DNA from: Sporosarcina sp.
GTDB taxonomy: Bacteria > Bacillota > Bacilli > Bacillales_A > Planococcaceae
Reading direction: 5' to 3'
Assembly (NCBI RefSeq): GCF_029257255.1
Contig: NZ_JARICI010000050.1
Span: 1 to 64,000, forward strand
Length of the DNA stretch: 64,000 nucleotides
How positions within the stretch are numbered: position 1 is the first letter of the stretch; each line of letters begins with the position of its first letter. Below are positions 16,203 through 24,134 of this stretch, piece after piece. Position numbers and translations under genes: made by a program. The notes under the pieces are model-generated. The model was not told where the DNA came from. It searched no databases and saw only the letters and a program-made list of their open reading frames with translations.

Positions 16203-17756
16203 TTAACTTTTCACTTGGTCTTTCAACGAACGGCGAAGGATTTTGCCTGTCGTATTCTTCGGCAGTTCGTCAAGAAATTCGATCGTTTTCGGAACCTTGT
16301 ATTTCACAAGGCGCTTTGCACAGAATGCTTGAAGCGATTCTTCCGTCACTTCAGAACCTTCCTTCAGCACCACAAAAGCCTGCACTTCTTCTCCGAAATT
16401 GATATCCGGCACGCCGATCACTGCTGCTTCAATCACATCACGGTGGCTAAACAATACTTCTTCCACTTCACGTGGATAGACATTGAAGCCCCCTACGATG
16501 ACCATATCTTTCTTGCGATCCACGATGTAGAAGTAACCGTTTTCATCACGTCGTGCAAGGTCCCCTGTATACAACCAGCCATCACGGATTGCCACTGCAG
16601 TTTCTTCCGGCAGCTTATAATAGCCCTTCATGACATTCGGTCCGCGGACAATCAATTCGCCCACTTCATTATCAGCAACTTGTTCTCCGTTTTCATCCAC
16701 CACTCTGTTTTCCACATTCATAATATCCGTTCCGATTGACCCCGGCACGCGTTCGCGATCTAGCGGGTTGAAGCAGGTAACCGGAGACGCTTCCGATAAA
16801 CCGTACCCTTCGGAAACGCGGACTTGGAATTTCTCTTCAAAATCATGAAGCAATGAAACAGGCAGTGAAGATCCGCCGGAAATTGACAAACGAATCGTTT
16901 CAAAGTCTTCTGTCTTGCCTTCTGGGAACTGGTACAAGAAATTGTACATGGTCGGCACACCGGCAAATACGGTCGCTTTCTGCTCACGGATTAATTGGAA
17001 GATTTCTCCCGGACTGAAACGCGGCTCGAGTAATATCGTCGCACCTTTTAATAACGGTGCATTCGCTACGACTGTCAATGCGAATACGTGGAATAACGGA
17101 AGCGTTGCAACAATTTTGTCGCTTTCGTCGAATCCAAGATAATCCCCGACGTCACGCGCGTTCGAATAAATATTCTTGTGTGTCAGCATTGCGCCTTTTG
17201 GATGTCCCGTCGTTCCAGAAGTATAAAGAATGATAGCGGTTTCATCCTCATGAGCTTCAAACAGTTCCGTCATAGGAGTTGCGTTTTTCATCAATAATGT
17301 AAACGGTTTCACTTTAGCTTTAGCAGAATCCGGCAGTGCTTGAATCTTTTCACCTGCATCCGGACTCATTTCACAAACTACATAGTTTTCAATTGTCGGG
17401 AACGCCTGGCTCGCCACTTCTACCAACGGCAAGAGCTGATCGATCGCAATGACTGCTTTTGCATCACTGTTTTCCAGAATGAAGGAGATTTCATCCGGTG
17501 TATACAGCGGATTAATCGGCACAGCAGTCGCCCCGATACGCATCGTTGCGTAAAGCGAGATCAGGTAGTGAGGCGTGTTTCCTAATAAAAAGGCGACTTT
17601 GTCTCCTTGGTTGACTCCTAGGTTTTTCAGTGCGGAGGCAAACATCGAAACTTGCATGTCAAATTCTGCATAGGTCGTGTCTTTTCCCATGAAGTGATAG
17701 GCAACTTTGGCGGGTTTTGTCTGAGCTGTTTGGTGTACGCTAGTAACTAAATTCAT
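16203..17756 (-). CDS. lcfB: Long-chain fatty-acid--CoA ligase (LcfB/YhfL type)
   Basis: 517-aa ANL-family enzyme that activates fatty acids to acyl-CoA through an acyl-adenylate. AMP-binding motif LYTSGTTGHPKGAML is near residue 165, EGYGLSEASPVT near 320, and the hinge YTGDLARRDENGYFYIVDRKKD near 400; the C-terminal catalytic lysine is in NTTGKILRR. ATG at 17756 follows AGGAG and matches the start of B. subtilis LcfB; a 17-residue extension upstream lacks support. A FadR-type operator sits between promoter and start, implying repression relieved by acyl-CoA. Confidence 0.94.
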   Translation of the reverse strand: MNLVTSVHQTAQTKPAKVAYHFMGKDTTYAEFDMQVSMFASALKNLGVNQGDKVAFLLGNTPHYLISLYATMRIGATAVPINPLYTPDEISFILENSDAKAVIAIDQLLPLVEVASQAFPTIENYVVCEMSPDAGEKIQALPDSAKAKVKPFTLLMKNATPMTELFEAHEDETAIILYTSGTTGHPKGAMLTHKNIYSNARDVGDYLGFDESDKIVATLPLFHVFALTVVANAPLLKGATILLEPRFSPGEIFQLIREQKATVFAGVPTMYNFLYQFPEGKTEDFETIRLSISGGSSLPVSLLHDFEEKFQVRVSEGYGLSEASPVTCFNPLDRERVPGSIGTDIMNVENRVVDENGEQVADNEVGELIVRGPNVMKGYYKLPEETAVAIRDGWLYTGDLARRDENGYFYIVDRKKDMVIVGGFNVYPREVEEVLFSHRDVIEAAVIGVPDINFGEEVQAFVVLKEGSEVTEESLQAFCAKRLVKYKVPKTIEFLDELPKNTTGKILRRSLKDQVKS

Positions 17757-17776
17757 CGTTTCATCTCCTATTTTAA

Positions 17777-17794
17777 TGAATGAGTAACCATTCA
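17777..17794. promoter_or_regulatory. FadR-type operator of lcfB
   Basis: TGAATGAGTAACCATTCA is a near-palindrome matching the Bacillus FadR (YsiA) consensus TGAATGAMTANTCATTCA in all but two positions. It lies just downstream of the expected transcription start of lcfB. Confidence 0.85.
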
Positions 17795-17805
17795 GTATTC
17801 CACTC

Positions 17806-17834
17806 ATTATACTGATAAAGTTTTAATTCTGCAA
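17806..17834 (-). promoter_or_regulatory. Sigma-A promoter of lcfB
   Basis: Minus strand TTGCAG, 17-base spacer, perfect TATAAT. Its start point would fall a few bases before the FadR-type operator. Confidence 0.82.
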
Positions 17835-17925
17835 CCGAATACTGAAGGTTTAGTAGTTTCTGTGTCAGATTTTACGGAATACGGTGAATTAAGTACGCAG
17901 TCAATAGATTGCTTTGTCGAAGGAT

Positions 17926-18030
17926 ACCGTTTCCCTTCGCTGCAGGCGGACGCTTTCCGCGGGCATGGCTTGAGCCTCCTCGTCGCTAGCGCTCTTGCGG
18001 GGTCTCAAGGCTCATGCTATTCCCGCAGAA
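17926..18030 (+). repeat. Structured intergenic repeat, left module, copy B
   Basis: Same module as copy A without the 31-base inner stem: GCATG (17963)/CATGC (18013), TTGAG (17970)/CTCAA (18004), and TTTCCGCGGG/CCCGCAGAAA. It is cut off where the terminator of the ABC permease gene begins; no right module follows. Confidence 0.85.
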
Positions 18031-18056
18031 AAAGCACCCACTTAAGAAGTAGGTGC
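18029..18056 (-). terminator. Terminator overlapping the permease stop codon
   Basis: GCACC/GGTGC and ACTT/AAGT stem segments separated by one mismatch, then TTTTT on the minus strand. The permease stop codon lies within the hairpin. Confidence 0.75.
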
Positions 18057-19976
18057 CTTGATATGTGAAATATAGCGCCAGCGGATGAGGTAGAAGTAGA
18101 GCATCTGCATCAGCGCAAAGCCGGCAAGTACCAGCGTTAATTCTTTAACGATCGAAATCTCCGCCAGCGCATCCCAGATCACCTGCAGTGACAGGAACGC
18201 GAAAACGCTGTGGATAAATGACACACCCCATGGAAAGAAAAACTGCGGAATCAACTGGCGATTGACGATCTTCTTAAACTCGCGGTCCGTCATCCCAATT
18301 CGCTGCAGCACCGCATACTGCCTGCGGTCGTAGCTGAGTGACGTGTACAGCCGGAAATAAATAAAGCTGCCGGAAGCCAGGAAGAATACACCCGCCAGCA
18401 ACAACCCAATAAACAGCAACAGCGAAAACGTCATCCGAATATGTGAATAATTTAATCCCGGGTTCTCAAACTCAAACCGCACCGGATCTCTGTTATCAAG
18501 CATCAGTCCCGACAGCAACTGTGCATTAACCGACAGCCCGATATCTCTCGTCTCCTGCCACTCATTTACATTGAACGCATAATACGTAAACGCCAAAGCG
18601 GAGCCCGCTGTCTGCTCTTCCACCCGATCAAAATCCAGATGATTGAGCACAATTGTGTTGAGTCCCATCGCATTAGGCGGGAACAATTTATACGGATAAA
18701 CCCCTTCAACTTCCAGCAACAAATCACTTTCTGCAAGCTCTGTACTTACTTTCGTGCCCGCCAGCTGTTCTGCAGCAGAAGCACTCGCAGGCAAAAACAT
18801 CGCATGTCCTTGCTCAAGCTGAAGTGGTTTCTTGCCGAATGAAGCAGCAAGTTCATTGAGATCCGCCAGTCTGACAATATTGACGCGGTTTTGCGTATAG
18901 GAAGACTGTTGCTCAAGCACACGCAGCCTAACCGCAAAGTAATCCAGATCTTCCTGCTCCAGTTCACTCGTCAGCTGCGCGATATGACGATATTCAAATT
19001 CGTTATGCGGCAGACTTTTGTAAACGAGTCCGAGTGGGTTCACTTCTCGATATTGAGACGCGAATGAAGTGAGAGACGCAAGAATTCCAACCGACATAAA
19101 AGCAATCGTAGAGACAATCGTTACGATAAAAAACATCCGAGCATTTTCTTTCAGGCGTACGATGCTTTCCGAAATTGAAATCATCCAGAAATCACGCCAG
19201 AAAATATTCTTTTGGCTGCGCAGCCCATGTAAAATGAGCGGCAGTGTATCCGTAAAGAAGAAATACGTACCGAACGTAATAAGCGGCGGCAACAGGAAAA
19301 ACAGGCTCAGTATGCTCGAACGCGATACCAAAGCCGCCATTGCATAAGCCAGCACAAGTAAAATCACCCCGAAAAAGCCGCGGCTTTTTGAATACGTATA
19401 AACCGACTGAACCGCCGTATCGCCGTGCAGCAGATCGGAAATCTTCCCTTGCTGAATAAATACTGGTGCGATATAAGAAATGATGGCGAACAAACTAAGG
19501 AATGCGCCCATCGTCAGCCCGAACGGTTTCCACGATAAATACAGCGGCAGCACGGGAATCTGCACAATTGCCTTCACTATCATGAAAAAGAATTTCGAGA
19601 ACATGAAGCCAATGAAAATCCCCGTTAAAATCGAAGCAAAACCAAGCAACATCGTCTCAATGAAAATCAGTCGGTGCAGCTGCCGTTTCGCCATGCCTAG
19701 CAATAACAGCACACCGAATTCCTTCGAACGTGCCTGTAAAAATGCCCGCATCGAATAGAAAAGGAAAAACAGTGTGAAGATAAATAAAATTAATTCCGCA
19801 ATTCCCATGCCGAGCGAAGAAATCTCTTTCAAAAATGTATTCTCAATCGACGGATGAAACAACAGCATCGAGTACAGGAAAAACACCATGACCGAAAATA
19901 CACTGGCCATAAAAAATGCTGCATAGACGCGCCGATTCCGAACGACATTACGGTAAGCGAACTGACGAAAAGTCAT
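18042..19976 (-). CDS. BceB-type ABC transporter permease (antimicrobial peptide detoxification)
   Basis: 644-aa FtsX-family permease with about ten membrane segments and a large extracellular domain of roughly 200 residues (about 300-510) between segments seven and eight, the hallmark of Bce/Psd/Vra transporters. These extract cell-wall-active peptides from their lipid target and also signal the partner kinase. ATG at 19976 is eight bases from GGAGG; an upstream ATG is too close to it. The start overlaps the ATPase gene by 29 bases. Substrate not predictable. Confidence 0.88.
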   Translation of the reverse strand: MTFRQFAYRNVVRNRRVYAAFFMASVFSVMVFFLYSMLLFHPSIENTFLKEISSLGMGIAELILFIFTLFFLFYSMRAFLQARSKEFGVLLLLGMAKRQLHRLIFIETMLLGFASILTGIFIGFMFSKFFFMIVKAIVQIPVLPLYLSWKPFGLTMGAFLSLFAIISYIAPVFIQQGKISDLLHGDTAVQSVYTYSKSRGFFGVILLVLAYAMAALVSRSSILSLFFLLPPLITFGTYFFFTDTLPLILHGLRSQKNIFWRDFWMISISESIVRLKENARMFFIVTIVSTIAFMSVGILASLTSFASQYREVNPLGLVYKSLPHNEFEYRHIAQLTSELEQEDLDYFAVRLRVLEQQSSYTQNRVNIVRLADLNELAASFGKKPLQLEQGHAMFLPASASAAEQLAGTKVSTELAESDLLLEVEGVYPYKLFPPNAMGLNTIVLNHLDFDRVEEQTAGSALAFTYYAFNVNEWQETRDIGLSVNAQLLSGLMLDNRDPVRFEFENPGLNYSHIRMTFSLLLFIGLLLAGVFFLASGSFIYFRLYTSLSYDRRQYAVLQRIGMTDREFKKIVNRQLIPQFFFPWGVSFIHSVFAFLSLQVIWDALAEISIVKELTLVLAGFALMQMLYFYLIRWRYISHIKAPTS

Positions 19977-20763
19977 GCACATTGCCTCCAAGTAATGACA
20001 GCACATTCAAAATGCGCTGGAAAAAAGTATGACGGCGCTCATCTTTATAGATTTCATTGAAAAACTCGCCGTCTTTGATGAACAGCACACGGTCACAATA
20101 ACTCGCAGCGATCGGATCGTGCGTTACCATAATGATTGTTGTTTTCTCATGCTGATTAATATGTTCGAGCAGCTCCAGTACGTCTTTCGCTGATTTAGAA
20201 TCCAAATTCCCTGTCGGCTCGTCCGCCAGAACAATGCTTGGCTGGTGAATCAGCGCGCGTCCTATCGCGGTACGCTGTGCCTGGCCGCCCGATAATTCAT
20301 CCGGACGCCGCTCTAATATCTCTTCAAGACGCAATTTATGCGCCATATCCTGCACTTTTGTTTTCATTTCATTGACTGGCAGACCATCGAGCGTCAGTGG
20401 CAATATTAAGTTTTCTTCCACTGTCAGCATTTGCAGCAGGTTAATTTCCTGAAAGACGAAGCCGATCTGACGTCTTCTGAACAGTGCGATTTCATTTTGA
20501 CTGAGCATTTCGGGTTCCACACCGCCGATGCGAATTCTGCCATAAGTTGGAGTGTCGGTTGCCATCAATAAATTCAAGAGTGTCGTCTTGCCGCTACCTG
20601 AAGGCCCCATGATTGCGACAAACTCGCCTTCCTCCACTTCAAAATCCAATTGATTGAGCGCTCGGTGCATCACTTTCCCTTCGTAGATTTTCGTAACTTC
20701 CTCCATCTTAACGACCGGTTTCCTCGTTTGGTTGTTCATTTGGCTGTTCATTCGCCTGTTCAC
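19948..20763 (-). CDS. BceA-type ABC transporter ATP-binding protein
   Basis: 271-aa ATPase partner of the permease. Walker A GPSGSGKTTLLNLL near 53-66, Q-loop FVFQEINLL, signature LSGGQAQRTAIGRAL and Walker B IVLADEPTGNLDS are all intact. The start is uncertain: GTG (20763) and two in-frame ATGs lie in a 12-base tandem repeat that also encodes the C-terminus of the kinase, so the genes overlap by up to 56 bases. Core homology begins only at KPVVKMEEVTKIYEG. Confidence 0.9.
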   Translation of the reverse strand: MNRRMNSQMNNQTRKPVVKMEEVTKIYEGKVMHRALNQLDFEVEEGEFVAIMGPSGSGKTTLLNLLMATDTPTYGRIRIGGVEPEMLSQNEIALFRRRQIGFVFQEINLLQMLTVEENLILPLTLDGLPVNEMKTKVQDMAHKLRLEEILERRPDELSGGQAQRTAIGRALIHQPSIVLADEPTGNLDSKSAKDVLELLEHINQHEKTTIIMVTHDPIAASYCDRVLFIKDGEFFNEIYKDERRHTFFQRILNVLSLLGGNVHDFSSVRLP

Positions 20764-21754
20764 CCGCCTCTCCGTCTGTAAATAGTATGGCCACGGTTGT
20801 GCCTTCTCCCTGTTTCGATGAAATCGTCAGTTCATGTCCTAAACGCTGACAGACTTCTGACGCGATATAGAGCCCCATCCCGGTCGACTCACCGGACAGC
20901 CGCCCGTTCTCTCCCGTGAAGAACGCCTTTGTCACCCGGTGCAAATCGGACGCCGGGATCCCAATGCCCTCATCCATAATTTCAAGCAGCAGTCCATCTG
21001 TTTGCTGACTGGCCGTTACATAAATTTTCTTACCTTTTTCAAAGGTATATTTCACTGCATTCGTAATGAATTGATTCAGCATGAATTTGATCCACTTATG
21101 ATCGGTCGCAACCGTCAAATGATCGTCGACGTTCAATACAGGAAACAAGCCGTTCGTGATGAACAGCCGCTTATTTTCATTCAGTACTTCCTGCAATAAC
21201 GATTGCAACGGCAGGCGCTCAATTTGCATATCGTCTTCAAACGTTTCAAGCCGTGCATTCACAAGGACGATTTCCAGACCCGATCGGATCCTTTCGACTT
21301 CTTGCCCGACACTTTTCTTGTCCACTTCTTCTTCCTGCAGCAGCAAATTAATGACCGAAATTGGTGTTTTCATTTGATGCACCCACTGATTCATGAAATG
21401 CAGGTGGCGGTGTTGGACGTTATATAGGTTCTGAACTTCGTGCTGGTACAGACGATACAGTTCCCTCGTAAATTCCGTCGTCTTGCGGTTTTCCGGCGTC
21501 AAAACATGCCGGATGAGCGCATCTTCCATCTTCTCCGGCTTGTCTACAATCGCCGCGTAGAACGACCGCCGCCTAATGAATTTTCCCGTCAAATAAAAAA
21601 CAGTCAGCAGGATACTCATCGCCACCGAATAAATCGCTGTGTTCGGATTTCTGAAACCATCCAGCCAATACAACAGCAAAATGAACAGCACTAGTCCTAA
21701 CTGAAACAGTACGAACGAGACGTGTTCTTTAATGAACAGCATAACTGCTTTCAT
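20708..21754 (-). CDS. BceS-type intramembrane-sensing histidine kinase
   Basis: 348-aa kinase with two N-terminal membrane helices (about 11-31 and 38-59) and almost no extracellular loop, so it must sense through the BceAB-like transporter. Phospho-acceptor H126 lies in WVHQMKTPISV; HATPase motifs FITNAVKYT and DEGIGIP, then GMGLYIA follow. The C-terminus is an odd NEQPNEQPNEE tail made by a 12-base tandem repeat. Its start overlaps the regulator stop by one base. Confidence 0.92.
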   Translation of the reverse strand: MKAVMLFIKEHVSFVLFQLGLVLFILLLYWLDGFRNPNTAIYSVAMSILLTVFYLTGKFIRRRSFYAAIVDKPEKMEDALIRHVLTPENRKTTEFTRELYRLYQHEVQNLYNVQHRHLHFMNQWVHQMKTPISVINLLLQEEEVDKKSVGQEVERIRSGLEIVLVNARLETFEDDMQIERLPLQSLLQEVLNENKRLFITNGLFPVLNVDDHLTVATDHKWIKFMLNQFITNAVKYTFEKGKKIYVTASQQTDGLLLEIMDEGIGIPASDLHRVTKAFFTGENGRLSGESTGMGLYIASEVCQRLGHELTISSKQGEGTTVAILFTDGEAGEQANEQPNEQPNEETGR

Positions 21755-22452
21755 TATGTTTCAGACTCCGGTACAAATCGGTAGCCTGCGCCACGCACGG
21801 TTTCAATCCAGGAGTTTACATCGTAATCGGTCAGTTTTTTACGTACCCGCGCCATATTGACATTGAGTGTGTTTTCATCAACGAATGACTGATCATCCCA
21901 CAATTCCTCAAGCAAGCGTTCCCGCGAAACCACTTTCGGCGACTCGCCCATCAGCAGTTCCAAGATGACACATTCCTTTTTCTGCAGCGGAATCTCCTCA
22001 TCGCCTTTTTGCAGCGCCATCCGTTCTATGTACAATGTCAAATCGCCAGACACGATAATTCGTTCTGATTGATTCGGCGAATATTCTCCCACTGAACGGC
22101 GCAGATGACTTTTAATTTTCGCCAGCACAATCTCATAATGAAACGGCTTCGTAATGAAATCATCGCCGCCGTTTTCAAGCGCAAATACCTGATCCATATC
22201 ACCTGAACGTGCGGAAATGAAAATAATAGGACACATCGTATGCTGGCGCAGTTGGCGGCACCAATAATAGCCGTCGTAAATCGGCAAGTTAATATCGAGC
22301 AACACTAAATGCGGGTTGTACGCCGCAACTTCTTCCACCACTCTGTCGAAATCCTCTATAATAGCCACTTCATACTGATACTTCTCGAGCGTACCCGCCA
22401 GCAGCTGTGCAATTTTCTGATCATCTTCCACAATGAAAATTCGGTGTTTCAC
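21754..22452 (-). CDS. BceR-type OmpR family response regulator
   Basis: 232-aa regulator. Receiver domain with acidic pocket ED (9-10), phosphorylated D53 in LLDINLP, and K near 102 in FITKPFHYE; winged-helix DNA-binding domain from about 130 with RVRKKL and GAGYRF. First gene of the four-gene set regulator-kinase-ATPase-permease; expected to activate the transporter genes when cell-wall-targeting peptides are present. Confidence 0.92.
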   Translation of the reverse strand: MKHRIFIVEDDQKIAQLLAGTLEKYQYEVAIIEDFDRVVEEVAAYNPHLVLLDINLPIYDGYYWCRQLRQHTMCPIIFISARSGDMDQVFALENGGDDFITKPFHYEIVLAKIKSHLRRSVGEYSPNQSERIIVSGDLTLYIERMALQKGDEEIPLQKKECVILELLMGESPKVVSRERLLEELWDDQSFVDENTLNVNMARVRKKLTDYDVNSWIETVRGAGYRFVPESET

Positions 22453-22524
22453 TGCAAACCCCCACCTTCCTGTTGTTATTAGTATAACGCATTTAGTTAG
22501 CTGAATAAATTCAGACCCTCATTG

Positions 22525-22556
22525 AAAAAAGCGTATGCCTCGAAAGACACACGCTT
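22525..22556 (-). terminator. Terminator after lipoate ligase gene
   Basis: GCGTATG/CACACGC arms with one mismatch, followed by TTTTTT on the minus strand, directly after the ligase stop. Confidence 0.65.
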
Positions 22557-22565
22557 CTGTATTCC

Positions 22566-23558
22566 TTAATAAAGCAATCCAACAAACTCATCCAGTTGAA
22601 TGCCGCCTAAAATCCTCTCGACATTCATGGATTCAAGAGCTTCTGTGATGGCTTGCCGCTCGTACTTCACGCCAATCAGCCGTTCTTCGATTTCTTTTAC
22701 CTCCCCTACACCAAAGAAGTCGCCGTAAATATGAATGTTTTCAATTATGCCTTTTTCCACATGCAAGCGCACATCGATGCCACCGACAGGGAAACGCTTG
22801 GACTGCTGGACGTTAAATTTCGGAGAACGTCCGTAATTCCAGTCCCAGTTACCGTAGCGCTCAGCAGATAGCTCATTAATTTTATTCCAGTCTTCATCCG
22901 TCAGTTCACGATATTCAATATTTTCTTCACCGTCGAAAATTGAATTCAAGATTTCCTTTCTGAACTGCTCAATGGAAATCGGCTCCTCCAAGAACTCTGA
23001 AATATTGGCTACACGACTGCGGATCGACTTGATGCCCTTCGATTCAATTTTATCTTTCTTCACTTTCAGCGAGTTGACGACACCTTCCATATCTGTATCA
23101 AACAGCAAGGTCCCATGACTGAACATCCGGCCGCCTGTTGCAAACTGTGCATTGCCGGAGATTTTCCGTCCGTCAATTAAAATATCATTGCGCCCCTGCA
23201 GTTCGGCTTTAATTCCCATCTTCGCTAACGCATCGGTTACAGGCTCTGTAAATTTCTTGAAGTTGCGGAATGACTCTCCGTCGTCTTTCGTAATGAAACT
23301 GAAATTTAGATTGCCGTGGTCATGATACACCGCTCCGCCGCCGGACAGTCTGCGCACAACATGAATGCCTTCGCTGTCTACAAACTCGGTATTAATCTCT
23401 TCAATCGTGTTCTGATTCTTGCCGATAATGATGGAAGGTTCATTGATATAGAACAGCAAGTACGAATCTTTGTCTACATCCATCGTTTGCAGCACATATT
23501 CCTCAATTGCCAAGTTAATTTGCGGATCTGTGATGCCTTTATTATCGATAAACTTCAT
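22566..23558 (-). CDS. lplJ: Lipoate--protein ligase (LplJ type)
   Basis: 330-aa enzyme that adenylates free lipoate and attaches it to E2/GcvH lipoyl domains. Signature RRLSGGGAVYHDHGNLNFS lies near residues 69-88; the adenylate-binding lysine segment is GRKISGNAQFA near 130; the C-terminal accessory domain (residues about 250-330) is present. Length matches B. subtilis LplJ. In B. subtilis it also lies near yhfH and the heme genes. Confidence 0.94.
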   Translation of the reverse strand: MKFIDNKGITDPQINLAIEEYVLQTMDVDKDSYLLFYINEPSIIIGKNQNTIEEINTEFVDSEGIHVVRRLSGGGAVYHDHGNLNFSFITKDDGESFRNFKKFTEPVTDALAKMGIKAELQGRNDILIDGRKISGNAQFATGGRMFSHGTLLFDTDMEGVVNSLKVKKDKIESKGIKSIRSRVANISEFLEEPISIEQFRKEILNSIFDGEENIEYRELTDEDWNKINELSAERYGNWDWNYGRSPKFNVQQSKRFPVGGIDVRLHVEKGIIENIHIYGDFFGVGEVKEIEERLIGVKYERQAITEALESMNVERILGGIQLDEFVGLLY

Positions 23559-23687
23559 ATTTCTTCTCTCCTCACAATTTTGTCACATTTATTTTTAGTG
23601 TATTCTTGCAATTCTGAACCCGTAAAACCTTTGTGAAACGCGCCACGAAAGGCCTGAATCCATTTTAACAGAACTTTATAGGGATTG

Positions 23688-23716
23688 TTGACTTTTGCCA
23701 ACTGTTATAATACACT
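23688..23716 (+). promoter_or_regulatory. Promoter of yhfH
   Basis: Two overlapping readings: TTGACT, 17 bases, TACACT; or an extended -10 TGTTATAAT at 23703-23711. Either would start transcription about 50 bases before the yhfH ATG. Confidence 0.55.
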
Positions 23717-23767
23717 ATGAATATAGCAAGGAGTTATACAACAACAAACAAAGGGGATGTATATATT

Positions 23768-23893
23768 ATGGTAGAAAGCATTGTAGAGTTTTTCAGAAAC
23801 TTGCCGGCGAAGGTTTGTGTAACATGTGGAAACGACATCGAAGAGCAGCATGAGTGCTACTCTAATCAATGTGATCACTGCAACATAAAATAA
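23768..23893 (+). CDS. yhfH: YhfH-family small zinc-ribbon protein
   Basis: 41-aa protein beginning MVESIVEFFRNLPAKVC. Five cysteines (17, 20, 30, 35, 38) in CVTCG, HEC and CDHC motifs suggest one bound zinc. The YhfH family is a widespread Bacilli small protein of unknown role, beside lplJ in B. subtilis as here. It has its own promoter and terminator. Confidence 0.85.
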   Translation: MVESIVEFFRNLPAKVCVTCGNDIEEQHECYSNQCDHCNIK

Positions 23894-23909
23894 ATATAAC
23901 TTTCATTCG

Positions 23910-23936
23910 GCGGATATCTCGATATTCGCTTTTTTT
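23910..23936 (+). terminator. Terminator after yhfH
   Basis: 9-base arms GCGGATATC/GATATTCGC with one G-T pair, followed by seven Ts. A second perfect hairpin, TTACGCCT/AGGCGTAA (23935-23956), follows at once without a T-run. Confidence 0.8.
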
Positions 23937-24018
23937 ACGCCTAAAAACAGGCGTAACCGCACCCATACTGCCACAGAGCGAGCCAATCTGCGTGTTCAAC
24001 GCACATTGAAAACTGCCG

Positions 24019-24060
24019 TATTAGCGCCGAGCAGCATGCTATGATCATTCTTCCCCTCTG
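24019..24060. repeat. Two 21-bp units in the yhfH/hemY convergent gap
   Basis: TATTAGCGC at 24019 and TATGATCATTC at 24040, 21 bases apart. The 11-mer TATGATCATTC is identical to that at 10101. Earlier bases do not show clear further units. Confidence 0.5.
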
Positions 24061-24074
24061 AAAAATTTCTCAAC

Positions 24075-24124
24075 AAAAAAGTTGCCCCCGCAAGCCATTT
24101 TTTTCAATGACTTACAGAGGCAAC
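24075..24124 (-). terminator. Terminator after hemY
   Basis: GTTGCC/GGCAAC outer stem with a longer imperfect inner stem, followed by TTTTTT on the minus strand. Confidence 0.75.
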
Positions 24125-24134
24125 CACTATATCC

